A stretch of 64,000 nucleotides of DNA from a virus: the IMG/VR virus record IMGVR_UViG_3300018429_000060, positions 1 through 64,000 of that record; one strand, written 5' to 3'. Under the pieces are notes generated by a model. It did no database searches. It had not been told where the DNA came from and saw nothing but the letters and a program-made list of their open reading frames with translations. Of this stretch, positions 32,901-41,628 are shown in pieces. Positions within the stretch are counted from its first letter, which is position 1. Each line of letters opens with the position of its first letter. The position numbers and the translations under genes were made by a program.

Positions 32901-34058
32901 ATGAGCGACGACGACACGAACAACCGCCCAGACGCCGGGGGGCTGCCCGGTGAGGTGATCGACGCGGTGGTGGCGCGGGCGGGTTCTGCCCGGACACGGC
33001 GGCTTGTGGACGGTGTGGAGGCGGATTCGACGCGGGCCGGGCGGGTTCGGTACTGGGGCCTGTTCGAGCGGTTCTGTGGCGACTACGGCGGCCGTGGACC
33101 GGACGGCGAGCGGTTGCGCGGGTTGACGGCGTTGCCGGCCGCGCCGGACACGGTGACGGAGTTCGTCGGGTACCTGGCGCACCGTGGGTATGCGCCGGCG
33201 ACGATTCAGGCGTGCCTGTCGATCGTGCGGGCGAAGCATCGGATAGCGGGGGAGCCGGTGCCGGACGGCGTGCAGGCGGCGGCCGCGGTCCGCGGTTACG
33301 AGGCCGAGCTGCGTGCCGCCGGGTGGCGACCGAAGCGGTCCGCGCCGGCGCGGACGCGACAGCTGCAGCAGCTGGTGGAGGTCTGCGACCCCATGACGGC
33401 CCAGGGTTTGCGGGATCGGGCGATGGTGCTGCTGGGGTACTCGATCGCGGGCACCAGAACGGCGTTGGCCGCGATGGATATGACCGACCTGACCCCGCTC
33501 GACGCCCGGCAGCACGAGGTGCGGGTCTTTCGTGGCGAGCGACGTGAGCGACGGTTGGTGCCGGTTCCGCACTGGGGGACGCCGGCGCGTGGTCGCTGCG
33601 GTGATCCGCTGTGCCCGCTGTGCGCGACCTTCGCCTGGATCGGGCGCCTGAACGAGGGTGGCGTGCGGCGGGGCGCGTTGTTCCGGCCGGTGGACCGGTC
33701 GGGCAACATCGCCGGGATCCGCGCGGTGGCCGGCGGACATGACGAGCGGCTGAGTGTGACCGCAGTGAACCTGATCCTGCGACGGTTGCGGCGGCGGGCC
33801 GAGCTGCCGGAGAACGTCACCCCGCACTCGCTGCGGGCCGGGTTCGCGGTCGAGTCGATCGAGCGCGGCGTCGACGAGCGGGACGTGCGTCGCCACGGTG
33901 GGTGGGTGGCGCACTCGACGGCGTTCACGGTTTACACGCGGGGGCTGCTCGACCAGGAGGCCGCGGGGCCGGGCCGGCGTGCCGCTGCGGTGGCCCGGCC
34001 GAACCCGCTGTTGACGATCGCCCGCGACTTGAGGTCGAGCGGGCCGCAGGACGGGTGA
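32901..34058 (+). CDS. tyrosine recombinase / phage integrase
   Basis: 385 aa, ATG start with a nearby GGGAGG. The N-terminal SAM-like core-binding domain (about 25-125) has 'RYWGLFERFCGDY' and 'TVTEFVGYLAHRGYAPATIQACLSIVRAKH'. The catalytic domain shows the first Arg in 'GTRTALAAMDMTDL', the box 'HSLRAGFAVE', then 'HGGWVAHSTAFTVYTRG' containing the H/G-H and final Tyr. An atypical insert, 'GRCGDPLCPLCATF', is Cys-rich. It could integrate the element or resolve its multimers. No attachment site could be identified; the only inverted repeat nearby is TACGGG-N6-CCCGTA at 34270-34287. Confidence 0.85.
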   Translation: MSDDDTNNRPDAGGLPGEVIDAVVARAGSARTRRLVDGVEADSTRAGRVRYWGLFERFCGDYGGRGPDGERLRGLTALPAAPDTVTEFVGYLAHRGYAPATIQACLSIVRAKHRIAGEPVPDGVQAAAAVRGYEAELRAAGWRPKRSAPARTRQLQQLVEVCDPMTAQGLRDRAMVLLGYSIAGTRTALAAMDMTDLTPLDARQHEVRVFRGERRERRLVPVPHWGTPARGRCGDPLCPLCATFAWIGRLNEGGVRRGALFRPVDRSGNIAGIRAVAGGHDERLSVTAVNLILRRLRRRAELPENVTPHSLRAGFAVESIERGVDERDVRRHGGWVAHSTAFTVYTRGLLDQEAAGPGRRAAAVARPNPLLTIARDLRSSGPQDG

Positions 34059-34449
34059 CGCGATTCGCGGTACGCGGTACCGCCGACCGGCGGCACTTTC
34101 GGCCCTGAGACGGCCTGTGCGGAGTTCGGCGGTGGCATCACCCTCGGCGACCGGTGTTGGTGCGGCAGCGGCTGACTGAGGGACCGGGGGGAGTGGTTCC
34201 GCCAATGATCGTCCAGCGGTGTCGGCCGGGGGCGGTGGCTGGTGGACAGCCCGCTCGCGCGCACGCGCGTACGGGACGTAACCCGTAGCACTCAGGTTGA
34301 GCCGATCACTTCAGCACGTACGGATCCCAGCGCCAGGTTTCGGTCCGCCGGGGGGCGGGGGGCGGCGGTTCGCCCCCCGCTTTGTTGATCTTCGGCTGTG
34401 GATGTTCGTAGTTGGTGTTTTGCCGTTGGTCTTCTTCTTACTACCCGCT

Positions 34450-34521
34450 CCGTACGTCTGTACTCCAGACGTCTGTACTCCAGACGTCTGTACTCCAGAC
34501 GTCTGGAGTACAGACGTACGG
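34450..34521. repeat. tandem and inverted 15-mer palindromic cluster
   Basis: Three tandem copies of GTCTGTACTCCAGAC (34456, 34471, 34486) are followed by its exact reverse complement (34501-34515), the whole framed by CCGTAC and GTACGG. Each unit is itself an inverted repeat (GTCTG/CAGAC). It lies in the otherwise gene-free stretch 34059-34828 between the recombinase and the winged-helix replication-type gene, so an origin, iteron or operator function is plausible. Confidence 0.7.
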
Positions 34522-34601
34522 AGATCAGTCCTGACCTGCGGTTATCATCGGTCTTCGACTGCACTCCGTACGTGCGGAGACCAGTGCTGACCTGCGGTTA
34601 T
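34519..34601. repeat. 27-bp direct repeat pair
   Basis: Two copies (34519-34545 and 34575-34601) differ at two positions; both end in CTGACCTGCGGTTAT. The first copy abuts the 15-mer cluster. Directly repeated boxes next to a palindromic cluster and a rep-like gene are typical of plasmid replication origins. Confidence 0.55.
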
Positions 34602-34828
34602 AGGGCGTGGGTTGTGCTTCGAAGTGTAGCTATCCGGCGGCACCGGGCAGGCTCGCCGGCGGGGGAGGAAGATGCGTGCCGCGAATGCATCGAGGTCGGC
34701 ATCGGCGCCGGGCGCGGTCCCCGGTCACGGCGAGCGGGCGCGCCAGGAGGCCGGATCCGTCGAGGTCAGCGCCCCCCTGTCCTGACTGTGGCAGGGAGCC
34801 AGGTCAGCTCAGCGGATCGGCACGACGA

Positions 34829-35374
34829 TCAGTGCGTGTCGTGCTCGTCGAGCGGCAGCATGTCCGCCGGGTCTTCCTGCCTGCCAGCAGCCCGACGTCG
34901 ACGAGCAGGGCGGTCAGTGGCAGCGCCGGTCTGTGCGGTGACCGATTTGGGCGGTGCGAAGGTGGCGGTCGGGGTTTTCCGGGGCGACCGGGGCTGCCGT
35001 GGCCGATAGGTGCGTTTGTCCTCGGGGACTGGGAGCGGTTGGAGTTTGAAGTCCATGCCGGTGACCTGTCCCCGACGGTTGCGGGTGTACTCGCGGCAGA
35101 GGTATCCGGCCCGCTCGAGCTCGTACAGCAGGTCCTCGGCGGCGTGCACGCCGCAGCCGCCGGCGTCGGCGATGTCCTGCGCCGAGGTCATCCAGCCGTC
35201 GTCGTTGCTGTTCATCCAGGACCAGGCCCACCGGGCCGCGGGGGACAGGCTGGTGTCACGGATCAGTGCGTTCGGTGATGCGGTCCAGCCGTCGGCTTTG
35301 AACGCCTCGACGTCCTTGGTGATGCGTGCGCGTCGACGGGTCACTGCTGAACCAGCAAGGTGACTGTGTGACAC
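34829..35374 (-). CDS. winged-helix replication-initiator-like protein
   Basis: 181 aa. The segment 'LSPAARWAWSWMNSNDDGWMTSAQDIADAGGCGVHAAEDLLYELERAGYLCREY' (about residues 43-96) reads as a winged helix similar to the N-terminal domains of phage and plasmid replication proteins ('ls..Ar.l...l.s...gw..s...la...g.....v...l.eLe.aGyl.r'). The C-terminal half is basic and disordered. Adjacent palindromic repeats and an operator-like inverted repeat at its start support a role in replication or its control. It has no helicase or primase motif, so it would need host or other phage functions. Confidence 0.6.
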   Translation of the reverse strand: MSHSHLAGSAVTRRRARITKDVEAFKADGWTASPNALIRDTSLSPAARWAWSWMNSNDDGWMTSAQDIADAGGCGVHAAEDLLYELERAGYLCREYTRNRRGQVTGMDFKLQPLPVPEDKRTYRPRQPRSPRKTPTATFAPPKSVTAQTGAATDRPARRRRAAGRQEDPADMLPLDEHDTH

Positions 35375-35878
35375 AGGATGATCACGTTGTGACGTCCTCC
35401 GAGTGGGGCGTCATACGTGATCGAAGTCCTGGGGTGTCCCCGTTTCCATACAGAGGGGGCACCCGTTAGACTGGGAGACGGTACGACGCAAGGCTTCTTC
35501 GTGGTTGCCGGGCTCGTATTCAGTTGGTTCCGTCGTTCGTCCCGGCCGGGGAGAACGACGGTTGAGCTAGAAGGGACCGGGTCCGGTCCCACGCGACGAG
35601 CCCTCGGCGGTCCCCGATGGGCTCGTTTCGCGTTTCTGGCTCTGTTGTGCGTGTGATCCTAAACCTGTCGGCGGTCACCCTTACGGACCTACCCCACTGT
35701 CGGGGGGTCGCGGCTGGTCCGGCACAGGTTGGCCGGATGGCTGCTCCAGCAAGGGCACACCGGGCCTTCGCCGCTGGTGAGGCGTCGCTGGCCGCCCGTG
35801 ACGGTGCGTAGACCGGCTTGTCTCATGAGGGGGACAGGGGCTGTCACCCCGTCGGCGACCGGTGGTCGCGGCGTGGAT
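35375..35878. promoter_or_regulatory. gene-poor region with inverted-repeat operator
   Basis: Just upstream of the winged-helix gene lies an imperfect inverted repeat, GATCACGT-TG-TGACG (35380-35394) facing CGTCA-T-ACGTGATC (35409-35422), well placed to control its promoter. The rest of the 504 bp shows short ORFs on both strands with no motif, and I accept none of them. Confidence 0.45.
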
Positions 35879-36751
35879 CTAGCCTCGGGTGCCGCTGGTG
35901 TCGGTCAGCGTGTTGAACCCGGCGCGCAGTCGGGTGCCGATCGCCACGGCCTCTCGGACGATCGGGTCCGGCGATGACGCCGCCGGGCCGTCCTCCCGGA
36001 GCAGGAACATCGCGTAGGCCACCGTGCCCGCCGACGTGCGGGTCGGCCGCGACGTCATCGCTTCGCCGGCGCCGTCGATGGCCTCAATCAGGAGCCGCCG
36101 CTGCTGCTCGTCGTCGACCAGGGCGGCCAGGTGCTCGCGGTGGTCAACCAGGACCTCGGCCACCCGCAGCAGCTGCGGATGGTGCTCGACAAGCCAGCGG
36201 TCAACCCGGCCGGCGTGCTCGGTCTCGGCGGCGGTGGGCGGGTGTTCGCCGCCGCGGCGCCACCGGGTGGTCAGCAGCTTCCGCCGGTTCCACACCGCCT
36301 GGCGGGACCAGAGGCCGAGCCAGCGGCCGAACAGGCTCGGCAGGGCGTGCACCTCGTGGCCGGTGTCCAGCACAGCCAGCTCGTGGCGCTGCAGGGCCTG
36401 GTCGGCCTGCTGGCGTAGGTACCGGACCAGCAGGGCCCGGTCGGGCAGCTCGGCGCGGCGGACCTCGTCGGGTACCCGACGGTGCTGGTGCAGGTAGTGC
36501 ACCACCGTGGTGACGTCGTCCTCGTCGACGACCGTGCGGGGGTAGTAGTCCAGGTCCGGGTCGTGTGCGGTGCTGCGGAGCCGGCGGATGCGGTCGGCCG
36601 CGCACTGGGCGTCGCTGTCGGACACCGCCGGCACGAGCTCGGTGAGGCGCCGGCGGACCCGGCCGCGGCCGCGGTCCGGTGTGCGGGGCTGCCTCAGCGA
36701 GGTCATGTCAGTCAGCATCCCACTCACCATCGTGTGGTGTGGGTGGCCCAC
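35879..36751 (-). CDS. hypothetical helical protein
   Basis: 290 aa; an internal ATG at 36706 ('MTSLRQPRT') could be the true start. Highly charged, nearly all alpha-helical ('LLVRYLRQQADQALQRHELAVLD', 'VDRWLVEHHPQLLRVAEVLVDHREHLAALVDDEQQRRLL'), no Cys, no membrane segment. No family recognised. It lies alone between the plasmid-like core and the tape measure gene. Confidence 0.5.
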   Translation of the reverse strand: MGHPHHTMVSGMLTDMTSLRQPRTPDRGRGRVRRRLTELVPAVSDSDAQCAADRIRRLRSTAHDPDLDYYPRTVVDEDDVTTVVHYLHQHRRVPDEVRRAELPDRALLVRYLRQQADQALQRHELAVLDTGHEVHALPSLFGRWLGLWSRQAVWNRRKLLTTRWRRGGEHPPTAAETEHAGRVDRWLVEHHPQLLRVAEVLVDHREHLAALVDDEQQRRLLIEAIDGAGEAMTSRPTRTSAGTVAYAMFLLREDGPAASSPDPIVREAVAIGTRLRAGFNTLTDTSGTRG

Positions 36752-36819
36752 TCCTACCCCAAGGCGGTGACGGGTCGCGGCAGTCCGTGTCCGTCGACGG
36801 TGCTGTGGTTAGCGTGATC

Positions 36820-36945
36820 GACGGGGATGGAGGATCCCGCCTCCACCTAGAACCCGACCGTTGCACGGAGCGCCCAGCGAGCCGCGCAACACCCTCACCG
36901 GCCGCCGTTGGCCGGAACGGTGAGGCGGTTCCCTCCATCCCCGTC
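36820..36945. repeat. 14-bp inverted repeat, 98-bp spacing
   Basis: GACGGGGATGGAGG (36820-36833) and its exact complement CCTCCATCCCCGTC (36932-36945). Located in the 374-bp gap before the tape measure gene. It may be an extended transcript structure or a remnant of an insertion. Confidence 0.5.
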
Positions 36946-36960
36946 CTTCCAGATGGTTCG

Positions 36961-37013
36961 CGTCACCCTGGCCGGGCACCGACTCCTCAATCCCTCAGCC
37001 GGCCAGGGTGACG
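36961..37013. terminator. 15-bp perfect hairpin upstream of the tape measure gene
   Basis: CGTCACCCTGGCCGG (36961-36975) and CCGGCCAGGGTGACG (36999-37013) with a 23-nt loop. It could terminate transcription entering the tail operon or act as an operator, about 110 bp before the tape measure start. Confidence 0.45.
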
Positions 37014-37125
37014 TGGCCGCTGGACCCCCGCGGCCGTTGATCACCGCGGCTATGCTCTGGCCAGGCACAGCACAGCCGACTGGCGCACCGGGGCCGGGCA
37101 CACCCAGCAGAGGTGTGACCCCCGG

Positions 37126-40100
37126 ATGGCAGTCGAAGGCGGCCCGATCGCGCAAGCCGCGGCCGAGCTCGTCATGGACGTCTCCTCGTTCGGGCCCGAC
37201 GTCAAGCGCAAGGTCACCGCCGCGGCGGCGGCCGCGGGCAAGGACTTCGACCGTGAGCTGATCAAGGCCACCCAGCGCACCGGCGGTGTGGTCGGCAACG
37301 GCATCTGGACCAAGGTCGAGGACGGCGCCGGCCGCGGCGGTGTCCGCGCCGGGCAGGAGTTCGACCGGGGGGTGCGGGCGGCGACCCGCCGCACCGGCAC
37401 CCAGCTGGGCCGGTCCGGCACCCAGGCCGGGTTCTCCTGGGGCAACGCGTTCAAGACAGCGCTGGCGCTGGTGCTCACCGGTGCGCTGCTGCGTGGGGTG
37501 TTCGCGCCGCTGGAGGCGGTCGGCAAGGGCCTCGGGCTGGCCACCGTCGGCGCCGGCGCCGCGGCCGCCGCGGCGGGGCTGCTGCAGATCGTCGCGGCCG
37601 CCGCGCCGGCCACCGGGGTGCTGCTGCTGATCCCGGCGCTGGCGGTGGCGGCCGGCGCCGGGCTGCTCACCCTGCGGGTGGCCCTGTCCGGGATGGGGGA
37701 GGCGTTCTCGGCTGCCCTGTCCGGTGACCCCCGCAAGTTCGCCGAGGCGATCGAGTCGCTGTCGCCGGCGGCGCGGTTGGTGGCGCAGGAGTTCCAGCGG
37801 CTGGTGCCGGAGCTGCACGACATCCGTGACGCGACCCAGGAGGCGTTCTTCGGGCCGTTGCAGGGGCGGCTGACGGCGATCGCCGCCACCCTGCTGGGTC
37901 CGGTCCGGTCCGGCATGGTCGGCGTCTCGGCGGCCAGCGCCCAGGTGGCGCTCGGCCTCGGTGACATCGCGGCCCAGGCGCCCACCACGGCGCTGGTCGC
38001 CGGCGGCTTCGACCTGGCCCGCCTGGCGGTGGCGGCGCTGCTGCCCGGTGTGCTGGCGATCGTGCTCGGGGTCCGTGACCTCGGGGTGGTGGCGCTGCCG
38101 CTGCTGTCGCAGATGTCGGCGGCCACCGGTGGTGTCGCCGTCCAGTTCGGGCAGTGGCTGTCCGCGATCGCCGCGTCCGGTCAGGCGGTCACCTGGATCC
38201 AGCAGGCGCTGGCCACGCTGGCCCAGTTCGGGCAGCTGCTGCTGCAGGTCGGCGGCATCATCGGGGCCGTCCTGGGCGCCGCCCAGACCTCCGGCGCCGG
38301 TGCCCTGGTGACGCTGACGGAGCTGCTGCACAGCGTCAACGCGTTCCTGTCCGGCACCGCCGGGCAGACCGCGCTGGTCAGCATCTTCACCTCGTTGAGC
38401 CAGGTCGGTGCCGCCCTGTCGCCGGTGCTGACCGCGCTGCTGGTGCAGCTCGGCCTGATCGCCCCGTTCGCCGCCCAGATCGCCGTCGCGCTCGGCCCCG
38501 GACTGGCCTCCGCGGTCGGCTCTCTCGGGCAGGCCCTGGTTGGTCTGGGGCCCGGTTTCGTGGCCATCGCGGCCGGGCTGAGCCAAGGGTTGATCGCCGC
38601 CGGCCCCGGCATCATCGCTCTCGCCGGGGCGCTCGGGATGCTGCTCGGGTCGGTGGGTCCGCTGCTGCCCCAGCTCGGGCTGCTGGTCGGGTTGGTCGCC
38701 GGCGTGCTCGGTCAGGCGCTGGTCAGCGTCACCCCCGCGCTGATCGCCGTCGCCGGGGTGGTGCTGCGGCTGCTCACCGCGGTGGCGCCGCTGATTCCCG
38801 TGCTGGGCCAGCTGGTCGCCGTGGTGGCGGTCGCGCTCGTGCAGGCCCTCGATGCGCTGCTCCCGGCGATCGAGCCGATCGTCGCCGGACTCGTCTCCGG
38901 GCTCGCCCCCGTCCTTCCCGAACTCGCCCGCGCCTTCGCCGGCCTGGTGGCCGCCGTGGCGCCGCTGCTACCGCCGCTCGGTGCGCTGATCGGGTTCGTG
39001 CTACGCCTGGCCGGCATCGCCCTGGCCTTCCAGTTCAAGGGCCTGGCCGACGCGTTCGAGCTGATCGCGGCCGTGATCGGCCCCGTCGTCGCCGGCATCT
39101 CCCGGTTCGTGTCCTACCTGGGGTCGCTGGACTTCGGGGCGATCGCCGCCGGCATCGGCGGTGCGTTCGCCGGCGCCGGCGCCGCGATCCTCGGCTTCTT
39201 CCGCGGCCTGCCCGGCCAGGTCGGGCGGGCGCTGCTCGGCCTCGGCCGCGCCACCGGCAGCGCCTTCACCAGCGCCGGTCAGGCCATCCAGGACTTCCTC
39301 ACCAGCCTGCCGGGGATGCTCCTGCGCGGGCTCGCCGGCCTGGGGCGGCTCTGGTTCACCCTGTTCACCAGCGCGCTGCAGCTGGGGCTGCAGGCCATCG
39401 GCATCGGCATCGCGTTGATCATCCAGGCGTTCATCGTGCTGCCGGGGCTGATCGGCCGCGGCCTGGTGGCGCTGCCCGGCGTCATCGCCGGCGCCTTCGC
39501 CGCCGCGTGGCGGCTCGCCGTCGACGCCACCACCGCGGCGGTCGCCGCGATCGTGGCGTGGCTGGCCGGGCTGGGCCGTGACGTCGGGTCGATCCTGTCC
39601 GCGCTGCCCGGCCAGGTCGGCGGGTTCTTCCGCGACGCGTTCGCCTCCGGCAAGGCGTGGGTGCTGGACGGGGTGACCGTCATCGTCGGCTACGTCTCGA
39701 CCCTGCCGGGGCGCATCGGCGGGTTCCTGTCCGGGCTGCCCGGCCAGATCGGCGCGATCTTCCGCAACGCGTTCGCCTCCGGCAAGCAGTGGGCGCTGGA
39801 CGGGGTCAACACCATCGTCGGCTACATCGCCGGCCTCCCCGGCCGCATCGGCGCCTTCGCCGGGCAGATGTTCGACGCCGGCGCCCGGCTGGGGAGCCGC
39901 CTGCTCGACGGGCTGCGTCAGCTCGGGTCGTTCGTGTCCGGGCTGGGGCGGGCGTTGCTGAACTACGTCATCGACGGCATCAACCGCGGCATCAGCTCGG
40001 CCTGGAAGCTGCCCGGTGCGCCGCCGCAGATCCCCCGCATGGCCAAGGGCGCCATCGTCGACAAGGCCACCCTCGCCCTGCTCGGTGAGGCCGGCCGCGA

Positions 40101-40326
40101 GGTGGTCATCCCGCTGACCAAGCCGGCGCGGGCGGTGCAGCTGGCCGCCGACTCGGGCCTGCTCGACCTGCTCATCCGCCAGGGCGCGCTGCGGCCCCGC
40201 GGCGGCGACGGCGCCGTGCAGCAGGTCGTGATCAACGCCCCGATCACGGTGCAGGCGCCGTACTCCGACCCCGAGCTGGTCGCCCTGGCCACCGTCGACC
40301 GGCTGCTGCGTGAGGCGGAACTGTGA
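37126..40326 (+). CDS. tape measure protein
   Basis: 1066 aa, the longest gene of the window. N-terminus 'AAAELVMDVSSFGPDVKRKVTAAAAAAGKDF' is typical of actinophage tape measures, followed by very long hydrophobic Ala/Gly/Leu/Val-rich helices (about 110-600) and Gly-Leu-Pro-Gly repeats ('FLSGLPGQIGAIFRNAFASGKQWALDGVNTIVGYIAGLPGRIG'). The end, 'MAKGAIVDKATLALLGEAGREVVIPL', is the conserved tape-measure C-terminal motif. By the usual ~1.5 A per residue ruler, the tail would be about 150 nm. It sits at the head of the second tail operon. Confidence 0.9.
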   Translation: MAVEGGPIAQAAAELVMDVSSFGPDVKRKVTAAAAAAGKDFDRELIKATQRTGGVVGNGIWTKVEDGAGRGGVRAGQEFDRGVRAATRRTGTQLGRSGTQAGFSWGNAFKTALALVLTGALLRGVFAPLEAVGKGLGLATVGAGAAAAAAGLLQIVAAAAPATGVLLLIPALAVAAGAGLLTLRVALSGMGEAFSAALSGDPRKFAEAIESLSPAARLVAQEFQRLVPELHDIRDATQEAFFGPLQGRLTAIAATLLGPVRSGMVGVSAASAQVALGLGDIAAQAPTTALVAGGFDLARLAVAALLPGVLAIVLGVRDLGVVALPLLSQMSAATGGVAVQFGQWLSAIAASGQAVTWIQQALATLAQFGQLLLQVGGIIGAVLGAAQTSGAGALVTLTELLHSVNAFLSGTAGQTALVSIFTSLSQVGAALSPVLTALLVQLGLIAPFAAQIAVALGPGLASAVGSLGQALVGLGPGFVAIAAGLSQGLIAAGPGIIALAGALGMLLGSVGPLLPQLGLLVGLVAGVLGQALVSVTPALIAVAGVVLRLLTAVAPLIPVLGQLVAVVAVALVQALDALLPAIEPIVAGLVSGLAPVLPELARAFAGLVAAVAPLLPPLGALIGFVLRLAGIALAFQFKGLADAFELIAAVIGPVVAGISRFVSYLGSLDFGAIAAGIGGAFAGAGAAILGFFRGLPGQVGRALLGLGRATGSAFTSAGQAIQDFLTSLPGMLLRGLAGLGRLWFTLFTSALQLGLQAIGIGIALIIQAFIVLPGLIGRGLVALPGVIAGAFAAAWRLAVDATTAAVAAIVAWLAGLGRDVGSILSALPGQVGGFFRDAFASGKAWVLDGVTVIVGYVSTLPGRIGGFLSGLPGQIGAIFRNAFASGKQWALDGVNTIVGYIAGLPGRIGAFAGQMFDAGARLGSRLLDGLRQLGSFVSGLGRALLNYVIDGINRGISSAWKLPGAPPQIPRMAKGAIVDKATLALLGEAGREVVIPLTKPARAVQLAADSGLLDLLIRQGALRPRGGDGAVQQVVINAPITVQAPYSDPELVALATVDRLLREAEL

Positions 40327-40350
40327 CCCCGCGCAGTGTGAGGAGCGGTC

Positions 40351-41628
40351 ATGTATGACCACTGGCTGACCCTCGGCGGTGTCGAGCTCGTCAACTCCAC
40401 CCGCGCCGCCCAGTACGCCGGCGCCCTCGGGATCACCGTGGTGCGGTGCGCCGGCTGCCGCGACATCACCCGCGCCCTGCGCGACGCCCCGTATACGCTG
40501 CCCGGCGACCCGGACAACCCCGCACCCTGGTACGACCCGTCGCTGCCCGAGTCGGCCGGGTTCGCCGGCCTGGTCGGGGTGGAGTTCGAGGGCCTGTCCC
40601 GCGGCACCGGCGGCCGCCAGACGGTGCCGCTGCTCGGCGCCGGCTCCGCGATCGGCGGGCTGCGCCGCGGCGCTCGGGAGGTGCTGGTCAAGGCGCTCAT
40701 GCTGGCCACCACCGACGCCGCCATGTCCTACGGCACCGCCTGGCTGGCGTCGGCGCTGCGCGGGTCGATCTGCCAGACGTCCTGCGTCGCCGACGAGCTG
40801 TGCGTGTTCGCCTACTGCCCCAGCTGCGCCTCCCCGCCGCCGGACCCGCCGGCCTACGACTCGTGCGGGGACGCGGCGCTGCGCACCGTGCTGGACACCG
40901 GGCTGCTCGCCGGCCCGACACCCACCCGCACCCTCACCGTCGGCGGGGGCGTCCTCACCGAGGTCGAGTTCTCGCTGGTGTGCGGGCAGCCGTTCCTGTG
41001 GCGGCAGCCGCGGTACGTGACCGGAACCGGCCAACCCGGTGTGTCGCCGGCGCCGCCGATCGGCCCCGGTGAGGGCTGCGTGGAGAGCATCGACTGCGCC
41101 CACGACCCGCTGTGTCTGCCGCTGCCGCCGCCGATCCGGCCGCCGGCGCCGCCCAACCCGTGTTTCCCCGGACCGCCGCCGGTGGGCGACACCCGCCGCA
41201 CCATCGTGACCGTGCCGCCGGGGCTGCTGCCGCAGTGGTTCGAGAACGTGCCGATCCTGGAGATCCGCACCGGGTCGCTGGCCCTGCGGCGGGTCACGAT
41301 CCGCTTCTACTCCAACCCGGCGCTCTATGAGTGCGCCGAGTACGTCGACCCGTGCACCGCCTGCGCCGAGATCAACATCCCGTACCTGCCGCGCGGGGTG
41401 GTGTTCCGCCTGGACGGGCGGCTGGAGCGGGCGACGGTCGACTGCCCCGGCGGCCCCGGCCTCGACGTCGCCGACGTCGAGGTGTTCGGCCCCGGCGGCG
41501 GCCTGTTCGAGTGGCCCATCTTCGAGTGCAACACGTCGCTGTGCATCGAGGTCGTCGTGCAGCAGTCCACCGCGGCGCCGGACTCGCGCATCGACCTGTG
41601 GATGGCCGCCCGAGAGGACGCCGCCTGA
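40351..41628 (+). CDS. minor tail protein
   Basis: 425 aa, starting 25 bp after the tape measure. It begins 'MYDHWLTLGGVELVNSTRAAQYAGALG', a beta-hairpin start often seen in distal tail proteins of actinophages. Several Cys pairs ('VRCAGCRDI', 'CQTSC', 'YCPSC', 'CTAC') and a Pro-rich linker (about 245-285) follow. Position and size fit a distal tail / baseplate-ring protein. It shares a TGATG junction with the next gene. Confidence 0.65.
   Translation: MYDHWLTLGGVELVNSTRAAQYAGALGITVVRCAGCRDITRALRDAPYTLPGDPDNPAPWYDPSLPESAGFAGLVGVEFEGLSRGTGGRQTVPLLGAGSAIGGLRRGAREVLVKALMLATTDAAMSYGTAWLASALRGSICQTSCVADELCVFAYCPSCASPPPDPPAYDSCGDAALRTVLDTGLLAGPTPTRTLTVGGGVLTEVEFSLVCGQPFLWRQPRYVTGTGQPGVSPAPPIGPGEGCVESIDCAHDPLCLPLPPPIRPPAPPNPCFPGPPPVGDTRRTIVTVPPGLLPQWFENVPILEIRTGSLALRRVTIRFYSNPALYECAEYVDPCTACAEINIPYLPRGVVFRLDGRLERATVDCPGGPGLDVADVEVFGPGGGLFEWPIFECNTSLCIEVVVQQSTAAPDSRIDLWMAAREDAA

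Noticed and set aside
34059-34828. Protein-coding genes in the origin-like region
   Set aside because: Open frames there translate the palindromic repeats into tyrosine/leucine/arginine runs and have no Shine-Dalgarno.
35417-35811. Small plus-strand genes (79 and 64 codons)
   Set aside because: No motif, no good ribosome-binding site and atypical composition; left as unannotated space.
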